Shown: positions 1-7,458 of the stretch, piece by piece
Layout: each line of letters starts with the position of its first letter
Numbering within the stretch: position 1 is the first letter of the stretch
Assembly (NCBI GenBank): GCA_027036015.1
Contig: JALVTH010000030.1
Coordinates: forward strand, 1 to 40,891
Origin: Campylobacteraceae bacterium
Lineage (GTDB): Bacteria; Campylobacterota; Campylobacteria; Campylobacterales; Sulfurovaceae
Direction: 5' to 3'
Length of the DNA: 40,891 bases
Program-made: the position numbers and the translations under genes
The notes under the pieces: model-generated
The model's database searches: none
What the model was told of the DNA's origin: nothing
Seen by the model: only the letters and a program-made list of their open reading frames with translations

Positions 1-1
1 T

Positions 2-943
2 GCAAAAGAGTTAGTGCAAAAAAGCGGCTTTGATATGCGCGTTTTTTTTGCAAATTCTGGAGCAGAAGCTAATGAAGGTGCTGTTAAGATTGCCAGAAAA
101 TATGGACAAGAAAATTTTGAGAAAAAACGCTTTAAAATTATTACACTTGAGCACTCTTTTCATGGAAGAACCATTACAACTGTAAAAGCTACCGGTCAAG
201 AAAAGATGCATACACCTAACTTTTCTCCTTATCCAGATGGCTTTTTTTATGTAAAAAATATAGATGAAATTCATGAAGCAATCGATGAAGAAACCGTAGC
301 TGTTATGATTGAGCTTGTGCAAGGTGAGGGTGGAGTAGAGCCTTTTGAAAAAGAAAAAATTCAAGAATTGGCCCACTTTTTGCAAGCTAAAGAGCTTTTA
401 TTAATTGTAGATGAAGTGCAAACGGGAATTTATAGAAGTGGAGAGTTTTTAGCTTCTAACTATTACGAAATTACTCCAGATATCATTACCCTTGCAAAAG
501 GACTTGGTGGCGGCGTTCCAATTGGAGCAGTTATGACAAGATTAAAAGATATTTTTAATCCAGGCGATCATGGAAGCACCTTTGGAGGCAATTATCTTTC
601 AACAAGAGCAGCTTTAAGCGTTTTAGAAATTTTAGAAAAGGTTTATAAAAGTGGAGAATTATCAAAAAAAATAGAGCTTTTTGATAATTATTTGAATAAA
701 GTAGTAGCATCTTTACCAGAGTTTTTTTTCAAAGCTGTTGGACTTGGACTTATGCGTGGTCTTAGATGTAAAAGCTCTCAAATTCAAGAAGCAATTATTA
801 AAAAAGCCTTTGAGCATGGTGTTATCGTTTTAAAAGCCGGAAGAAACACAGTGCGCTTTTTACCGCCACTTACAATTAGTGAAGATGAGATAAAAGAGGG
901 CTTCAAACGATTTGAGATGGCCCTTTTAGAAGTTAATGGATAA
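2..943 (+). CDS. argD: Acetylornithine aminotransferase, 5'-truncated by window edge
   Basis: PLP-dependent class III aminotransferase that converts N-acetylglutamate semialdehyde to N-acetylornithine in arginine synthesis; the same enzyme often also serves as succinyldiaminopimelate transaminase in lysine synthesis. The reading frame is open to the left edge, so roughly the first 80-90 residues are missing and the GTG at 14 is an internal valine. Visible family motifs are FFANSGAEANEGA (PLP phosphate contact), EHSFHGRT, the cofactor aspartate in IVDEVQTG, and the Schiff-base lysine in ITLAKGLGGG (codon 497-499). The C-terminus looks complete. It overlaps or abuts the next gene, so the two are probably co-transcribed. 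Confidence 0.93.
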   Translation, partial: AKELVQKSGFDMRVFFANSGAEANEGAVKIARKYGQENFEKKRFKIITLEHSFHGRTITTVKATGQEKMHTPNFSPYPDGFFYVKNIDEIHEAIDEETVAVMIELVQGEGGVEPFEKEKIQELAHFLQAKELLLIVDEVQTGIYRSGEFLASNYYEITPDIITLAKGLGGGVPIGAVMTRLKDIFNPGDHGSTFGGNYLSTRAALSVLEILEKVYKSGELSKKIELFDNYLNKVVASLPEFFFKAVGLGLMRGLRCKSSQIQEAIIKKAFEHGVIVLKAGRNTVRFLPPLTISEDEIKEGFKRFEMALLEVNG

Positions 944-944
944 G

Positions 945-2117
945 ATGAAGCGTTTTTTTTATTTTTTACTTATTACTCAAGGTGTGTTGGCAAATGATTT
1001 ACAAAATTATCTTTTGCCAGAATATAAAGAGCTTTTTGCAACAAAATTGCAAAAAGAGCTTGCCACAAAGCGCTTTGATACGCTTAGTTGGATTGCTCCA
1101 ATTACCCTAAGCTATTCTAAAACTTGGTCTAATCAAATAACAGCGCGCCATCATTTACAAAAGAGTTTTTCAATTTCTATTAACCAGCCAATTTTTCGCT
1201 TTGGTGGAATTTATTATGGAATAAAGTTTGCAAAATCAAAGTATAATCTCAATGTTCTTGCTATTAAAGAGCAAGAAAAAAAGCTTATTATAAAGCTTTT
1301 TAGCCTTCTTTTTCAAATAAGAAAGAATAAGCTTGCCATACAAAAGGCAAAATTGCAAATTACAAATGCTACAATTAGGGTAAAAAAAACAAAAGAGCTT
1401 TTTGAAGCGGGTTTGAGCAATTCATTAAACTTAGATGATGAACTTATTAAATTAAACGAAGCGAAATTGGCTCTTTTGCATTTGCAAGAGCAACAAAATG
1501 AATTACTTCATGCTTTTAAACAATTAAGCAATAAAAGTTACAAATCTATTCCTTTACCAAAATTGCGTATTGTTTCAAAAAAAGAGTTTTTATATAATAA
1601 TTTTGCTATTAAAAAAGCACAAAGAGCCTATATTAATGCAATAAATGCTCAAAAAGTTACAATAGCAAAATATTTACCAACTATATCTTTAAATGCAAAC
1701 TATAATTACACTACCCCAAGCGATTTTGCAAGAAGAAAACATTTTAGTTCCTATGGACTTACTATCTCTTTGCCACTTTCAATGAATAGTTTTAATGATA
1801 TACAAAGAGCAAAACTTGCAAAACTTGAGAGTGCTCTTGACATAAAAACAACGCAAATTGCTCAAAATGAAGTATATGAAGCAAAAGTAAAAAATATCTT
1901 TTTTATTAAACAAAAAGAAGCTTTAGCAAAAAAAGAAGCAATGCTTTATAAAAGGCTCTATAATCAAACGAAAGCTCTTTTTGAAGCTGGGCAAAAAAGT
2001 AAAGATGACGTGAAACTTTTTTATAACTCTTTTAAAATAAAGCAGCTTGATAGTAAAATCTACTATTTTGAAAAAGAGCTTGAGTTATTAAAACTTTATG
2101 AAAAGATGGAACAATGA
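945..2117 (+). CDS. TolC-family outer membrane efflux protein
   Basis: Probable outer-membrane channel of the TolC/OEP family, exporting substrates together with an inner-membrane pump; no pump gene lies nearby. The protein begins MKRFFYFLLITQGVLA, a short signal peptide with likely cleavage after VLA. The rest shows two related long-helix halves typical of OEP repeats: each has an ELFEAG- or ALFEAG-like turn (TKELFEAGLSNS and TKALFEAGQKSK) followed by an amphipathic helix. At about 390 residues it is short for TolC. The ATG at 936, inside the end of argD, is an alternative start adding three residues; I prefer 945 because it gives a cleaner signal peptide, but neither has a strong ribosome site. 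Confidence 0.8.
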   Translation: MKRFFYFLLITQGVLANDLQNYLLPEYKELFATKLQKELATKRFDTLSWIAPITLSYSKTWSNQITARHHLQKSFSISINQPIFRFGGIYYGIKFAKSKYNLNVLAIKEQEKKLIIKLFSLLFQIRKNKLAIQKAKLQITNATIRVKKTKELFEAGLSNSLNLDDELIKLNEAKLALLHLQEQQNELLHAFKQLSNKSYKSIPLPKLRIVSKKEFLYNNFAIKKAQRAYINAINAQKVTIAKYLPTISLNANYNYTTPSDFARRKHFSSYGLTISLPLSMNSFNDIQRAKLAKLESALDIKTTQIAQNEVYEAKVKNIFFIKQKEALAKKEAMLYKRLYNQTKALFEAGQKSKDDVKLFYNSFKIKQLDSKIYYFEKELELLKLYEKMEQ

Positions 2118-3109
2118 AACCTTTTAGCGATTTTATGCACGAATGGCTATATGGCGAAGATGGCTATTATAAAAACTTTAAAGCTATAGGAAAAGAGGGC
2201 GATTTTTTTACAGCAGTAAGCACAAGTGCTTTTTTTGGCGCTTCGATTGCTAATTATCTTTTAAAGCAAATTAAAGCACAAAATATTCCAAAAAATGTAG
2301 CTTTAGTTGAAATTGGCGCTCATCAAGGCTATTTGATGGGCGATATGATTCGATGGCTCTATAGTAATGATGAATCACTTTTAAAAAGTATGCGTTTTAT
2401 CATTATTGAGCGCCAAGATGCGGTTATTGAAGCTCAAAAGAGCTATTTTGCCAAAAATTTTGGTAATGCTATAACAATTGAATATTTTAAAAGCCTAAAA
2501 GAGCTTAAACTTGATTGGGCATTTTTTGTAAGTAACGAAATTTTTGACGCATTTGCTTGCGATTTATATAAAGATGGAAAAATTGCTTATATTGACGAAA
2601 ACTTTCAAATTGTTTGGAAAGATGCTTCCAGCAAAGATATTGCATTTGCCACAAAGCACTTTTTAAAAACGGGAGAGATTGCAAGGGGATATGAAGAGTT
2701 TGCAATAGAAGTTGCTAATAGTTCTAAACATTTTGAGTTTTTATCGTTTGATTATGGGGAAAAGTATGTAAGAAACGATTTTTCAATAAGAGTCTACTCA
2801 AAACACAATACTTGGCCTCTTTTTGATGAAGAGTTAAATCTAAAAGAGCATTTTAAAAAGAGTGACATTACATATGATGTTAATTTTGCTCATGTGATAG
2901 AGAGTTTCGAAAATGCTGGAGTAAAATTGAAAAATTACACTACCCAAGCAAGAGCTTTGGTTGATTTTGGAATTATTGATATTTTAGGAGAATATCAAAA
3001 AATAGCACCCAGCTATGCACACTATTTAGAACAAGCAAATAAAGTTAAAACCCTTATTGCTCCAAATGTTATGGGTGATCGATTTAAACTTGTTCATTTT
3101 GTGCGTTAG
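2114..3109 (+). CDS. MidA/NDUFAF7-like SAM-dependent methyltransferase
   Basis: Class I methyltransferase of the MidA/NDUFAF7 family (former DUF185). The mitochondrial member methylates an arginine of a complex I subunit; the bacterial substrate is not established, so a role with NADH dehydrogenase is only inference. The family N-terminus is recognisable (FSDFMHEWLYGEDGYY, then GDFFTAVSTS), followed by the SAM-binding segment EIGAHQGYLMGDMI and the motif SNEIFDAF. At 331 residues it is slightly shorter than most homologues. It starts in an ATGA overlap with the upstream TolC-like gene, so translation is probably coupled. Its last 26 bases overlap the convergent small gene on the minus strand. 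Confidence 0.82.
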   Translation: MKPFSDFMHEWLYGEDGYYKNFKAIGKEGDFFTAVSTSAFFGASIANYLLKQIKAQNIPKNVALVEIGAHQGYLMGDMIRWLYSNDESLLKSMRFIIIERQDAVIEAQKSYFAKNFGNAITIEYFKSLKELKLDWAFFVSNEIFDAFACDLYKDGKIAYIDENFQIVWKDASSKDIAFATKHFLKTGEIARGYEEFAIEVANSSKHFEFLSFDYGEKYVRNDFSIRVYSKHNTWPLFDEELNLKEHFKKSDITYDVNFAHVIESFENAGVKLKNYTTQARALVDFGIIDILGEYQKIAPSYAHYLEQANKVKTLIAPNVMGDRFKLVHFVR

Positions 3110-3380
3110 AAAATTGCAACTCTTCATCCATCCATTTTTGCATCATTGATAGCTGCATACCAATTAAATCAATGTGATATTGGCTTGCTTTGGGTGAAGG
3201 AAGCCATTTTGCAACGAAATGATCGCATTTTGTATTGTTTACGCTTTGTATGAGATACTCGGCATAATCACGCACATTATTAACTTCCAACTCCTCTTTT
3301 GTTTCGCTATTTTTAATTTTTATGATAAAATCATCTTTATTAAGTGAGATAATTTCGGCTTCTATTTTTAAAATTGCCAT
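3084..3380 (-). CDS. Conserved-looking hypothetical protein, 98 aa
   Basis: I do not recognise the family. It is a 98-residue soluble protein with no signal peptide or membrane segment. The first half reads like a small beta-sheet unit (alternating hydrophobic residues in IEAEIISLNKDDFIIKIK), and the second half is predicted helical (IDLIGMQLSMMQKWMDEEL). The start is well supported: AAAGGA lies seven bases before the ATG. The 3' end overlaps the end of the MidA-like gene by 26 bp in convergent orientation, so the two transcripts are antisense at their tails. Real-gene status rests on the ribosome site and the normal amino-acid composition; function is unknown. Confidence 0.6.
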   Translation of the reverse strand: MAILKIEAEIISLNKDDFIIKIKNSETKEELEVNNVRDYAEYLIQSVNNTKCDHFVAKWLPSPKASQYHIDLIGMQLSMMQKWMDEELQFSNAQNEQV

Positions 3381-3451
3381 TTTTTTCCTTTAAGTTTAAA
3401 GTTATACAAAATTATAGGAAAATATATTTGAAAAAAAATTGATTTGTATCA

Positions 3452-3470
3452 TCTCTCCTAAAAGGAGAGA
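3452..3470 (-). terminator. Hairpin after secreted-protein gene, possible terminator
   Basis: TCTCTCCT AAA AGGAGAGA forms a perfect 8-bp stem with a 3-base loop just past the stop codon of the minus-strand gene ending at 3475. In that direction no uridine run follows directly; the next T tract is about 15 bases on. It may be a weak terminator or a 3'-end stabilising hairpin. Confidence 0.4.
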
Positions 3471-3474
3471 AAAA

Positions 3475-4260
3475 TTAGTAGCTATTAATTAAAAGATTTA
3501 AGTCAATTGGTCCAATTTTGATATGGTGAAAATTGTCTCTAAAAATTGGGGCTGGGTGGCTTCGTTTAAAAATAATGGTTTGTTCATTGCTAATTCCTGT
3601 ATATTGATTTGTTGCTTTAAGATACATTTTTAATTGGTGATATCTCTTATTATAATATCTTTGTCCAAAAATTGTTGCATTTACATAAAGATTACCTCTA
3701 TGCCAGCGAATTGTAAGTTTATTTCCACTAATTTTAGCAACAGCTGCACCTAAATATTCTTCACCTCTTCTTAATGGACGCCACGCCTTAATTAAAAGCT
3801 CTTGGTTGTAAAGCGAAATTTGCATTCTTGAAATTGCGCTAAAAATATTATGATTAACCCAAGTTCCAACGAAAGCTCGTTTTTTATTAAGTGTTATAAA
3901 GTTTTTTCGAATAAAAATAAAGTTTTTTGTAACAATTTTTCTTTTTGCAATGTTAATTTTTTTTGCAATGACTTTTATTTTTGCACTATTAATTGGTTGA
4001 ATAAGCAAAACTAAATTTTTATTGTTAAATCCCCATGCTTCAAAAAGAGCACTTTGAGAGTTTGTTGCATATTTTGGTTTGAGTTTTGCTATTTTTGTAC
4101 CGCTTCGCTTAATAAAGGGGGTAACAATACCATTTTTAATGACAATTTTTATTGGATCATTAAATTTTGCTTGATTTTTATGAGCATTAATCCAAGTGCC
4201 ATTAAAGTTATATCCAAATGCCATGATACAAAAAGCAAATAGTACTATAAGTTTTTTCAT
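3475..4260 (-). CDS. Secreted two-repeat protein of unknown function
   Basis: Not a family I recognise. The protein has 261 residues and a clear signal peptide (MKKLIVLFAFCIMAFG), so it should be periplasmic or exported. After the signal it contains two related modules of about 100 residues: residues 19-119 start FNGTWIN and end NFIFIRK, and residues 130-233 start FVGTWVN and end QTIIFKR. Both are rich in alternating hydrophobic and polar residues, suggesting beta-barrel or lipocalin-like folds; GTWxN at the start of a strand is reminiscent of lipocalin openings, but this is inference. It is very lysine/arginine rich. The ribosome site AAAGGAG sits five bases before ATG. It is a separate unit downstream of znuB. 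Confidence 0.7.
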   Translation of the reverse strand: MKKLIVLFAFCIMAFGYNFNGTWINAHKNQAKFNDPIKIVIKNGIVTPFIKRSGTKIAKLKPKYATNSQSALFEAWGFNNKNLVLLIQPINSAKIKVIAKKINIAKRKIVTKNFIFIRKNFITLNKKRAFVGTWVNHNIFSAISRMQISLYNQELLIKAWRPLRRGEEYLGAAVAKISGNKLTIRWHRGNLYVNATIFGQRYYNKRYHQLKMYLKATNQYTGISNEQTIIFKRSHPAPIFRDNFHHIKIGPIDLNLLINSY

Positions 4261-4345
4261 GATAACTCCTTTGTGATAAATTACATAATTATGGTAGCAT
4301 AAGAGAAAGAGCTTTTGTTAATCAAAATTAAACGAAAAATTACTT

Positions 4346-5152
4346 TTATTTAATGAAAAAGTGTTTGAATGCAAGATAAAGAAGAAAAAAAGCAGCCGAA
4401 ATAAGAATAATAGCCGCTCCTGATGTGAGGTCAAATTTGTAACTCAAAAAGAGTCCACTAAGCGTAAAAGTAATTGAAATAATGCTTGATTTTATCATCA
4501 TCTCATAGAGTGAATTACTTAAATCTTCGGCAATGTAAGTTGGAATGGTCATTAAAGCTATTACTAAAATAAGTCCAACAACTTTAATTGCTGCTACAAT
4601 GGTAAGAGAAGCAAAGACTAAAATAAGAGTAAAAAAAAGTTTTGCATTTATTCCTTTTAAACTTGCATAGGTACTATCGTAAGATATTGCCAAAATTTCG
4701 CGATAATATCGATGAATAAAAAATAAAATTACCAAGGTTAAAATTGCCATAAAAATTAAATCGCTTTTACTTACAGCTAAAATTGAGCCAAAAAGATAGC
4801 TTAATAAATCTCCATGATAGCCTGGCGTTAAATCGACAAAAACAACGCCAATTGCCATACCCACGGCCCAAACAAGTCCTATAAAAACGTCTATTCTCTC
4901 TCTTTGTTTAAAACTAATAAAAGCAATAATAAGTGCACCCATTAAAGCAAAAAAGGTTGCACCCCAAAAAATTGGTAATCCTAAAAAAATAGCTAAACCA
5001 ATACCTCCATATGAACTATGGGCAATTCCTCCAGTTAAAAAACTCATTTTATTAACGACAATGAGCGAACCGATAATTCCGCTTGCAATACTCACTAAAA
5101 TTGCTGCAATGATGGCATTTTGAAAAAAAGTATAGTGCAATGCTTCAATCAT
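4346..5152 (-). CDS. znuB: Zinc/manganese-type ABC transporter permease
   Basis: Inner-membrane permease of the ABC-3 (ZnuB/MntB) family, which moves the metal released by the binding protein into the cytoplasm. The 268 residues form about eight hydrophobic segments with almost no soluble loops. Family signatures include GIIGSLIVVNKMSFLTGGIA with the following HSSYGGIG near the N-terminus and VKVVGLILV-type sequence (IKVVGLILVIALM) near residue 190. The start overlaps the end of the ATPase gene by 8 bp, so the two are translationally coupled. Length is normal for the family. The metal is inferred from the binding protein, which has three histidine ligands. Confidence 0.88.
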   Translation of the reverse strand: MIEALHYTFFQNAIIAAILVSIASGIIGSLIVVNKMSFLTGGIAHSSYGGIGLAIFLGLPIFWGATFFALMGALIIAFISFKQRERIDVFIGLVWAVGMAIGVVFVDLTPGYHGDLLSYLFGSILAVSKSDLIFMAILTLVILFFIHRYYREILAISYDSTYASLKGINAKLFFTLILVFASLTIVAAIKVVGLILVIALMTIPTYIAEDLSNSLYEMMIKSSIISITFTLSGLFLSYKFDLTSGAAIILISAAFFLLYLAFKHFFIK

Positions 5153-5885
5153 TTTCTTTTCCTAACATTTGCATCAGTTCAACTTCGCAAAAATGCTCTT
5201 TTTCTTTAATTGAAAAATTAAGAGTCGTTAAATCGTGCATATAGCCTTTTTGGTTAAGATAGAGTACTTTATTGGCATAATTTGAGATAACTCCTAAATC
5301 GTGCGTTACAATAAGAATGGTCATTGTTTTATTAAGCTCTTTTAAAAGAGTAAAAATCTCTTTTTGTCCTTTTGCATCAATATTTGAAGTTGGTTCATCT
5401 AAAATTAAAAGTTTAGGATGCGAACATAAAGCTCTGGCAATAAAGACTCTTTGTCTTTGGCCGCCTGAGAGTTTTGAAATTGTTCGATGTAAAAAGCTCT
5501 CCATACCAACCTTTTTGAGCGATTCTTTTGCGCAAGCAATTTCAAAAGAAGAGTATTTGACATTAAAAAAGAAGTGATTTTGATGTTTTGTACCATTGCC
5601 CATCATTACAACATCTAAAACAGTAATTGGAAAATCTAAATTAAAGTTACTATTTTGAGGAACATATCCAATATCGTCTTTACTTAGGTTATGATAAACA
5701 ATTTTTCCTTGCTGCAAAGGTAAAATTCCTAAAAGAAGTTGAATGAGTGTAGATTTTCCTCCTCCATTTGGTCCGGTAATGGCAAAAAAATCACCTTTGT
5801 TTATTTCAAAAGAGATATTTTCTAAAACAAGCTCTTTTTCATAAAAAAAAGAGAGATTTTTTACCTCTATTAATTTATTTTTCAT
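5145..5885 (-). CDS. znuC: Zinc/manganese-type ABC transporter ATPase
   Basis: ATP-binding subunit that powers the metal uptake system. All ABC motifs are present in order: Walker A GPNGGGKST, Q-loop around YVPQNSNFNLDFP, signature LSGGQRQRVFIARAL, Walker B LLILDEPTSNID, and the switch histidine in ILIVTHDLG. The VPQ...FPITVLDVVMMG stretch is typical of the metal-specific ZnuC/MntA group. At 246 residues it has the usual length. It overlaps znuA by 11 bp upstream and znuB by 8 bp downstream, so the three genes form one operon in the order binding protein, ATPase, permease. Confidence 0.9.
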   Translation of the reverse strand: MKNKLIEVKNLSFFYEKELVLENISFEINKGDFFAITGPNGGGKSTLIQLLLGILPLQQGKIVYHNLSKDDIGYVPQNSNFNLDFPITVLDVVMMGNGTKHQNHFFFNVKYSSFEIACAKESLKKVGMESFLHRTISKLSGGQRQRVFIARALCSHPKLLILDEPTSNIDAKGQKEIFTLLKELNKTMTILIVTHDLGVISNYANKVLYLNQKGYMHDLTTLNFSIKEKEHFCEVELMQMLGKEND

Positions 5886-6675
5886 TGCTTGTACTTAATG
5901 CTTTTGCAAAATATAAAAGATTATCTAAAATATTCTCTTTTAATGGAGAGATGGCAATAACTTTTGCTCCAACTTCATTTGCAATAATTTGTGCACTTTT
6001 AGCAGAAAACTCTGGTTGAATGAAAATTGTTTTTATTTGTTTTTCTTTTGCAAAGCGAATGAGTTTAATTAAATCTTTAATTAAAGGATTTTTCCCCTCA
6101 ACTTCGATAGTATATTCTTTTAAATGATAATAAGCAGCAAAATAACTCCAAGCGGGATGAATGTCTAAAAAATTTCTTTGCTTGAGTAAAGCAAGAATTG
6201 ATTGAATTTTTTTATCGTAATTATTTACTTTTTGAATAAAGTTTTTAAGGTTTTGTTGGTAAAAGATACTATTATTCTTATCAATGCTACTTAGCGTATT
6301 GCTCATACATCTTGCAATTTGAATAATGTTTTTGGGGCTAAGCCAAATGTGAGGATTGTTATTGATTTTTGTAATGTTTTTGTCACAAGGAATAATTTTT
6401 AAAGTAGGATTTTGGCTTTGAAATCTTGCTTGCCACTCCTTTTCAAACTCTACGCCAATGGTAAAATAGAGCTTTGCTTTTGAGAGTTTTTGCATGGTTG
6501 AGATTTTTGGTTCATAGTGGTGAGGAGATTTATTTTTAGGAATAAGCGTGATAATATTGGCTTTTCCTTGAGTAATGTTTTGTAAAATAAAAGCCTCTGG
6601 TGCAATGGTAACAGCAATTGTTATTTTTGCCAAAAGTGCAACTGAAAAAGTAAAAAATAAAAAGAAAATGCGCAT
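5875..6675 (-). CDS. znuA: Zinc-type periplasmic metal-binding protein
   Basis: Cluster A-I solute-binding protein that captures metal in the periplasm for the adjacent ABC transporter. A signal peptide (MRIFFLFFTFSVALLA) leads the 266-residue protein. Likely ligands are H52 or H53 in SPHHYEPK, H109 in NPHIWLSP and H173 in IHPAWSYFA. Three histidines point to zinc; manganese members usually have glutamate at the third place. The aspartate commonly found in the C-terminal DPL motif is replaced by serine (ISPLKEN, S243), and the histidine-rich loop of many ZnuA proteins is absent. The ribosome site AAGG lies seven bases before the ATG, with a promoter close upstream. Confidence 0.87.
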   Translation of the reverse strand: MRIFFLFFTFSVALLAKITIAVTIAPEAFILQNITQGKANIITLIPKNKSPHHYEPKISTMQKLSKAKLYFTIGVEFEKEWQARFQSQNPTLKIIPCDKNITKINNNPHIWLSPKNIIQIARCMSNTLSSIDKNNSIFYQQNLKNFIQKVNNYDKKIQSILALLKQRNFLDIHPAWSYFAAYYHLKEYTIEVEGKNPLIKDLIKLIRFAKEKQIKTIFIQPEFSAKSAQIIANEVGAKVIAISPLKENILDNLLYFAKALSTSNEK

Positions 6676-6694
6676 TATGAGCCTTTTTTGCGCA

Positions 6695-6700
6695 ATTATA
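6695..6700 (-). promoter_or_regulatory. -10 element of znuA operon promoter
   Basis: TATAAT preceded by TGC, an extended -10 (TGCTATAAT), 20 bases before the znuA start codon. No good -35 is visible, as is common for Campylobacterota sigma-70 promoters, and the region upstream is A/T rich. The short leader of about 13 bases leaves room for the AAGG ribosome site. I see no clear Zur-type operator. Confidence 0.5.
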
Positions 6701-6760
6701 GCATATTTTTGTAAAGTTTTTTAAAGTTTATAAAAAGATTTATTCAAAACTGAGGATTAA

Positions 6761-6787
6761 ACTTTTTACTTTCTATTCATAAAAAGT
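6761..6787 (-). terminator. Hairpin 3' of first tRNA-Asp copy
   Basis: ACTTTTTA and TAAAAAGT pair over 8 bp around an 11-base loop, directly after the tRNA-Asp CCA end in transcription direction. The same hairpin follows the other tRNA-Asp copy; the only base that differs between them (6774 T, 7164 G on the plus strand) lies in the loop. Probable terminator or 3' processing signal; there is no separate U tract beyond the arm itself. Confidence 0.4.
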
Positions 6788-6789
6788 GG

Positions 6790-6866
6790 TGGCGCGGCGG
6801 ACGGGACTCGAACCCGCGACCTCCTGCGTGACAGGCAGGCATTCTAACCGGCTGAACTACCGCCGC
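6790..6866 (-). tRNA. tRNA-Asp (GTC), copy 1 by coordinate
   Basis: Complete cloverleaf of 77 bases with encoded CCA. The acceptor stem is GCGGCGG/CCGCCGC with G as discriminator. The anticodon stem-loop is CCTGC-CTGTCAC-GCAGG, giving anticodon GTC. It is the last tRNA of the seven-gene transcript and identical in sequence to the copy at 7180-7256. Confidence 0.97.
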
Positions 6867-6897
6867 AAGGTGAGAAATTTTAAATATAAGTTGGAAG

Positions 6898-6973
6898 TGG
6901 TGGTCGCTAGTGGACTCGAACCACTGGCATCCACCTTGTAAGGGTGGCGCTCTACCAACTGAGCTAAGCGACC
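6898..6973 (-). tRNA. tRNA-Val (TAC), copy 1 by coordinate
   Basis: 76-base tRNA with encoded CCA. The acceptor stem is GGTCGCT/AGCGACC with A as discriminator, and the anticodon stem-loop is CCACC-CTTACAA-GGTGG, giving anticodon TAC. It is identical to the copy at 7279-7354. Only five bases separate it from tRNA-Lys upstream, where the other cassette has tRNA-Glu. Confidence 0.97.
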
Positions 6974-6978
6974 TTAGG

Positions 6979-7054
6979 TGGTGACCCGTCTTGGATTCGA
7001 ACCAAGGGCCCACTCCTTAAAAGGGAGTTGCTCTACCGACTGAGCTAACGGGTC
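6979..7054 (-). tRNA. tRNA-Lys (TTT), copy 1 by coordinate
   Basis: 76-base tRNA with encoded CCA. The acceptor stem is GACCCGT/ACGGGTC with A as discriminator, and the anticodon stem-loop is ACTCC-CTTTTAA-GGAGT, giving anticodon TTT. It is identical to the copy at 7459-7534. Confidence 0.97.
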
Positions 7055-7057
7055 TCA

Positions 7058-7082
7058 CTTATTGGGCTTAAAGCCCAATAAG
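7058..7082. other. Perfect 10-bp inverted repeat between tRNA cassettes
   Basis: CTTATTGGGC and GCCCAATAAG pair perfectly around a 5-base loop. It lies three bases upstream of tRNA-Lys copy 1 in transcription direction, next to a G-rich (plus strand) tract at 7084-7098. There is no U tract on either side, so I read it as an RNA processing hairpin in the tRNA precursor rather than a standard terminator. Confidence 0.5.
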
Positions 7083-7163
7083 CGGGGGAGGGGGATGGAG
7101 TTTATTACTCCTAATATTTTTTCTTTTATCTACTAAAGGAGGAGGATTAAACTTTTTACTTTC

Positions 7164-7164
7164 G
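7164..7164. other. Only mismatch between the two Asp repeat units
   Basis: The 115-base units 6752-6866 and 7142-7256 (tRNA-Asp plus 3' flank) differ only here (G) versus 6774 (T). The position is in the loop of the shared 3' hairpin. Confidence 0.8.
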
Positions 7165-7179
7165 ATTCATAAAAAGTGG

Positions 7180-7256
7180 TGGCGCGGCGGACGGGACTCG
7201 AACCCGCGACCTCCTGCGTGACAGGCAGGCATTCTAACCGGCTGAACTACCGCCGC
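7180..7256 (-). tRNA. tRNA-Asp (GTC), copy 2 by coordinate
   Basis: Identical to the tRNA at 6790-6866: 77 bases, encoded CCA, anticodon GTC. It ends the promoter-proximal Lys-Glu-Val-Asp cassette and is followed by the same A/T hairpin as the other copy. Confidence 0.97.
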
Positions 7257-7278
7257 ACACCATATTGCATTTTTCAAG

Positions 7279-7354
7279 TGGTGGTCGCTAGTGGACTCGA
7301 ACCACTGGCATCCACCTTGTAAGGGTGGCGCTCTACCAACTGAGCTAAGCGACC
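7279..7354 (-). tRNA. tRNA-Val (TAC), copy 2 by coordinate
   Basis: Identical to the tRNA at 6898-6973: 76 bases, encoded CCA, anticodon TAC in the loop CTTACAA. Four bases separate it from the tRNA-Glu gene upstream. Confidence 0.97.
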
Positions 7355-7358
7355 ACTT

Positions 7359-7434
7359 TGGCGACCCTTAGAGGATTTGAACCTCTGTGACTGTGCGGAA
7401 AACACAGCATCCTTGGCCACTAGATGAAAGGGTC
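7359..7434 (-). tRNA. tRNA-Glu (TTC)
   Basis: 76-base tRNA with encoded CCA. The acceptor stem is GACCCTT/AAGGGTC with G as discriminator, and the anticodon stem-loop is CTGTG-TTTTCCG-CACAG, giving anticodon TTC. It is the only tRNA-Glu in the window; the second cassette lacks it. Confidence 0.97.
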
Positions 7435-7458
7435 TTCTTAAAAACCCCAAATGACCAC

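Larger units (their letters stand above)
7142..7256 (-). repeat. Direct repeat unit containing tRNA-Asp (partner 6752-6866)
   Basis: This 115-base segment matches 6752-6866 at an offset of 390 with one mismatch. It covers tRNA-Asp and about 38 bases of 3' flank. The identity stops at the 5' end of the tRNA. Since the flank outside the tRNA is also conserved, it reflects a block duplication rather than independent conservation of tRNA sequence. Confidence 0.85.

Noticed and set aside
5875-6780. Zur or other metal-responsive operator upstream of znuA
   Set aside because: The region has an extended -10 but no convincing palindrome; A/T-rich similarity alone is not evidence.
6777-7013. 78-codon open frame on the minus strand
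   Set aside because: It lies entirely over tRNA-Asp, tRNA-Val and tRNA-Lys; the open frame is an accident of tRNA sequence.
7058-7082. Standard rho-independent terminator between tRNA cassettes
   Set aside because: The stem is perfect but no T tract follows in either direction, so it would not terminate well by the usual mechanism.
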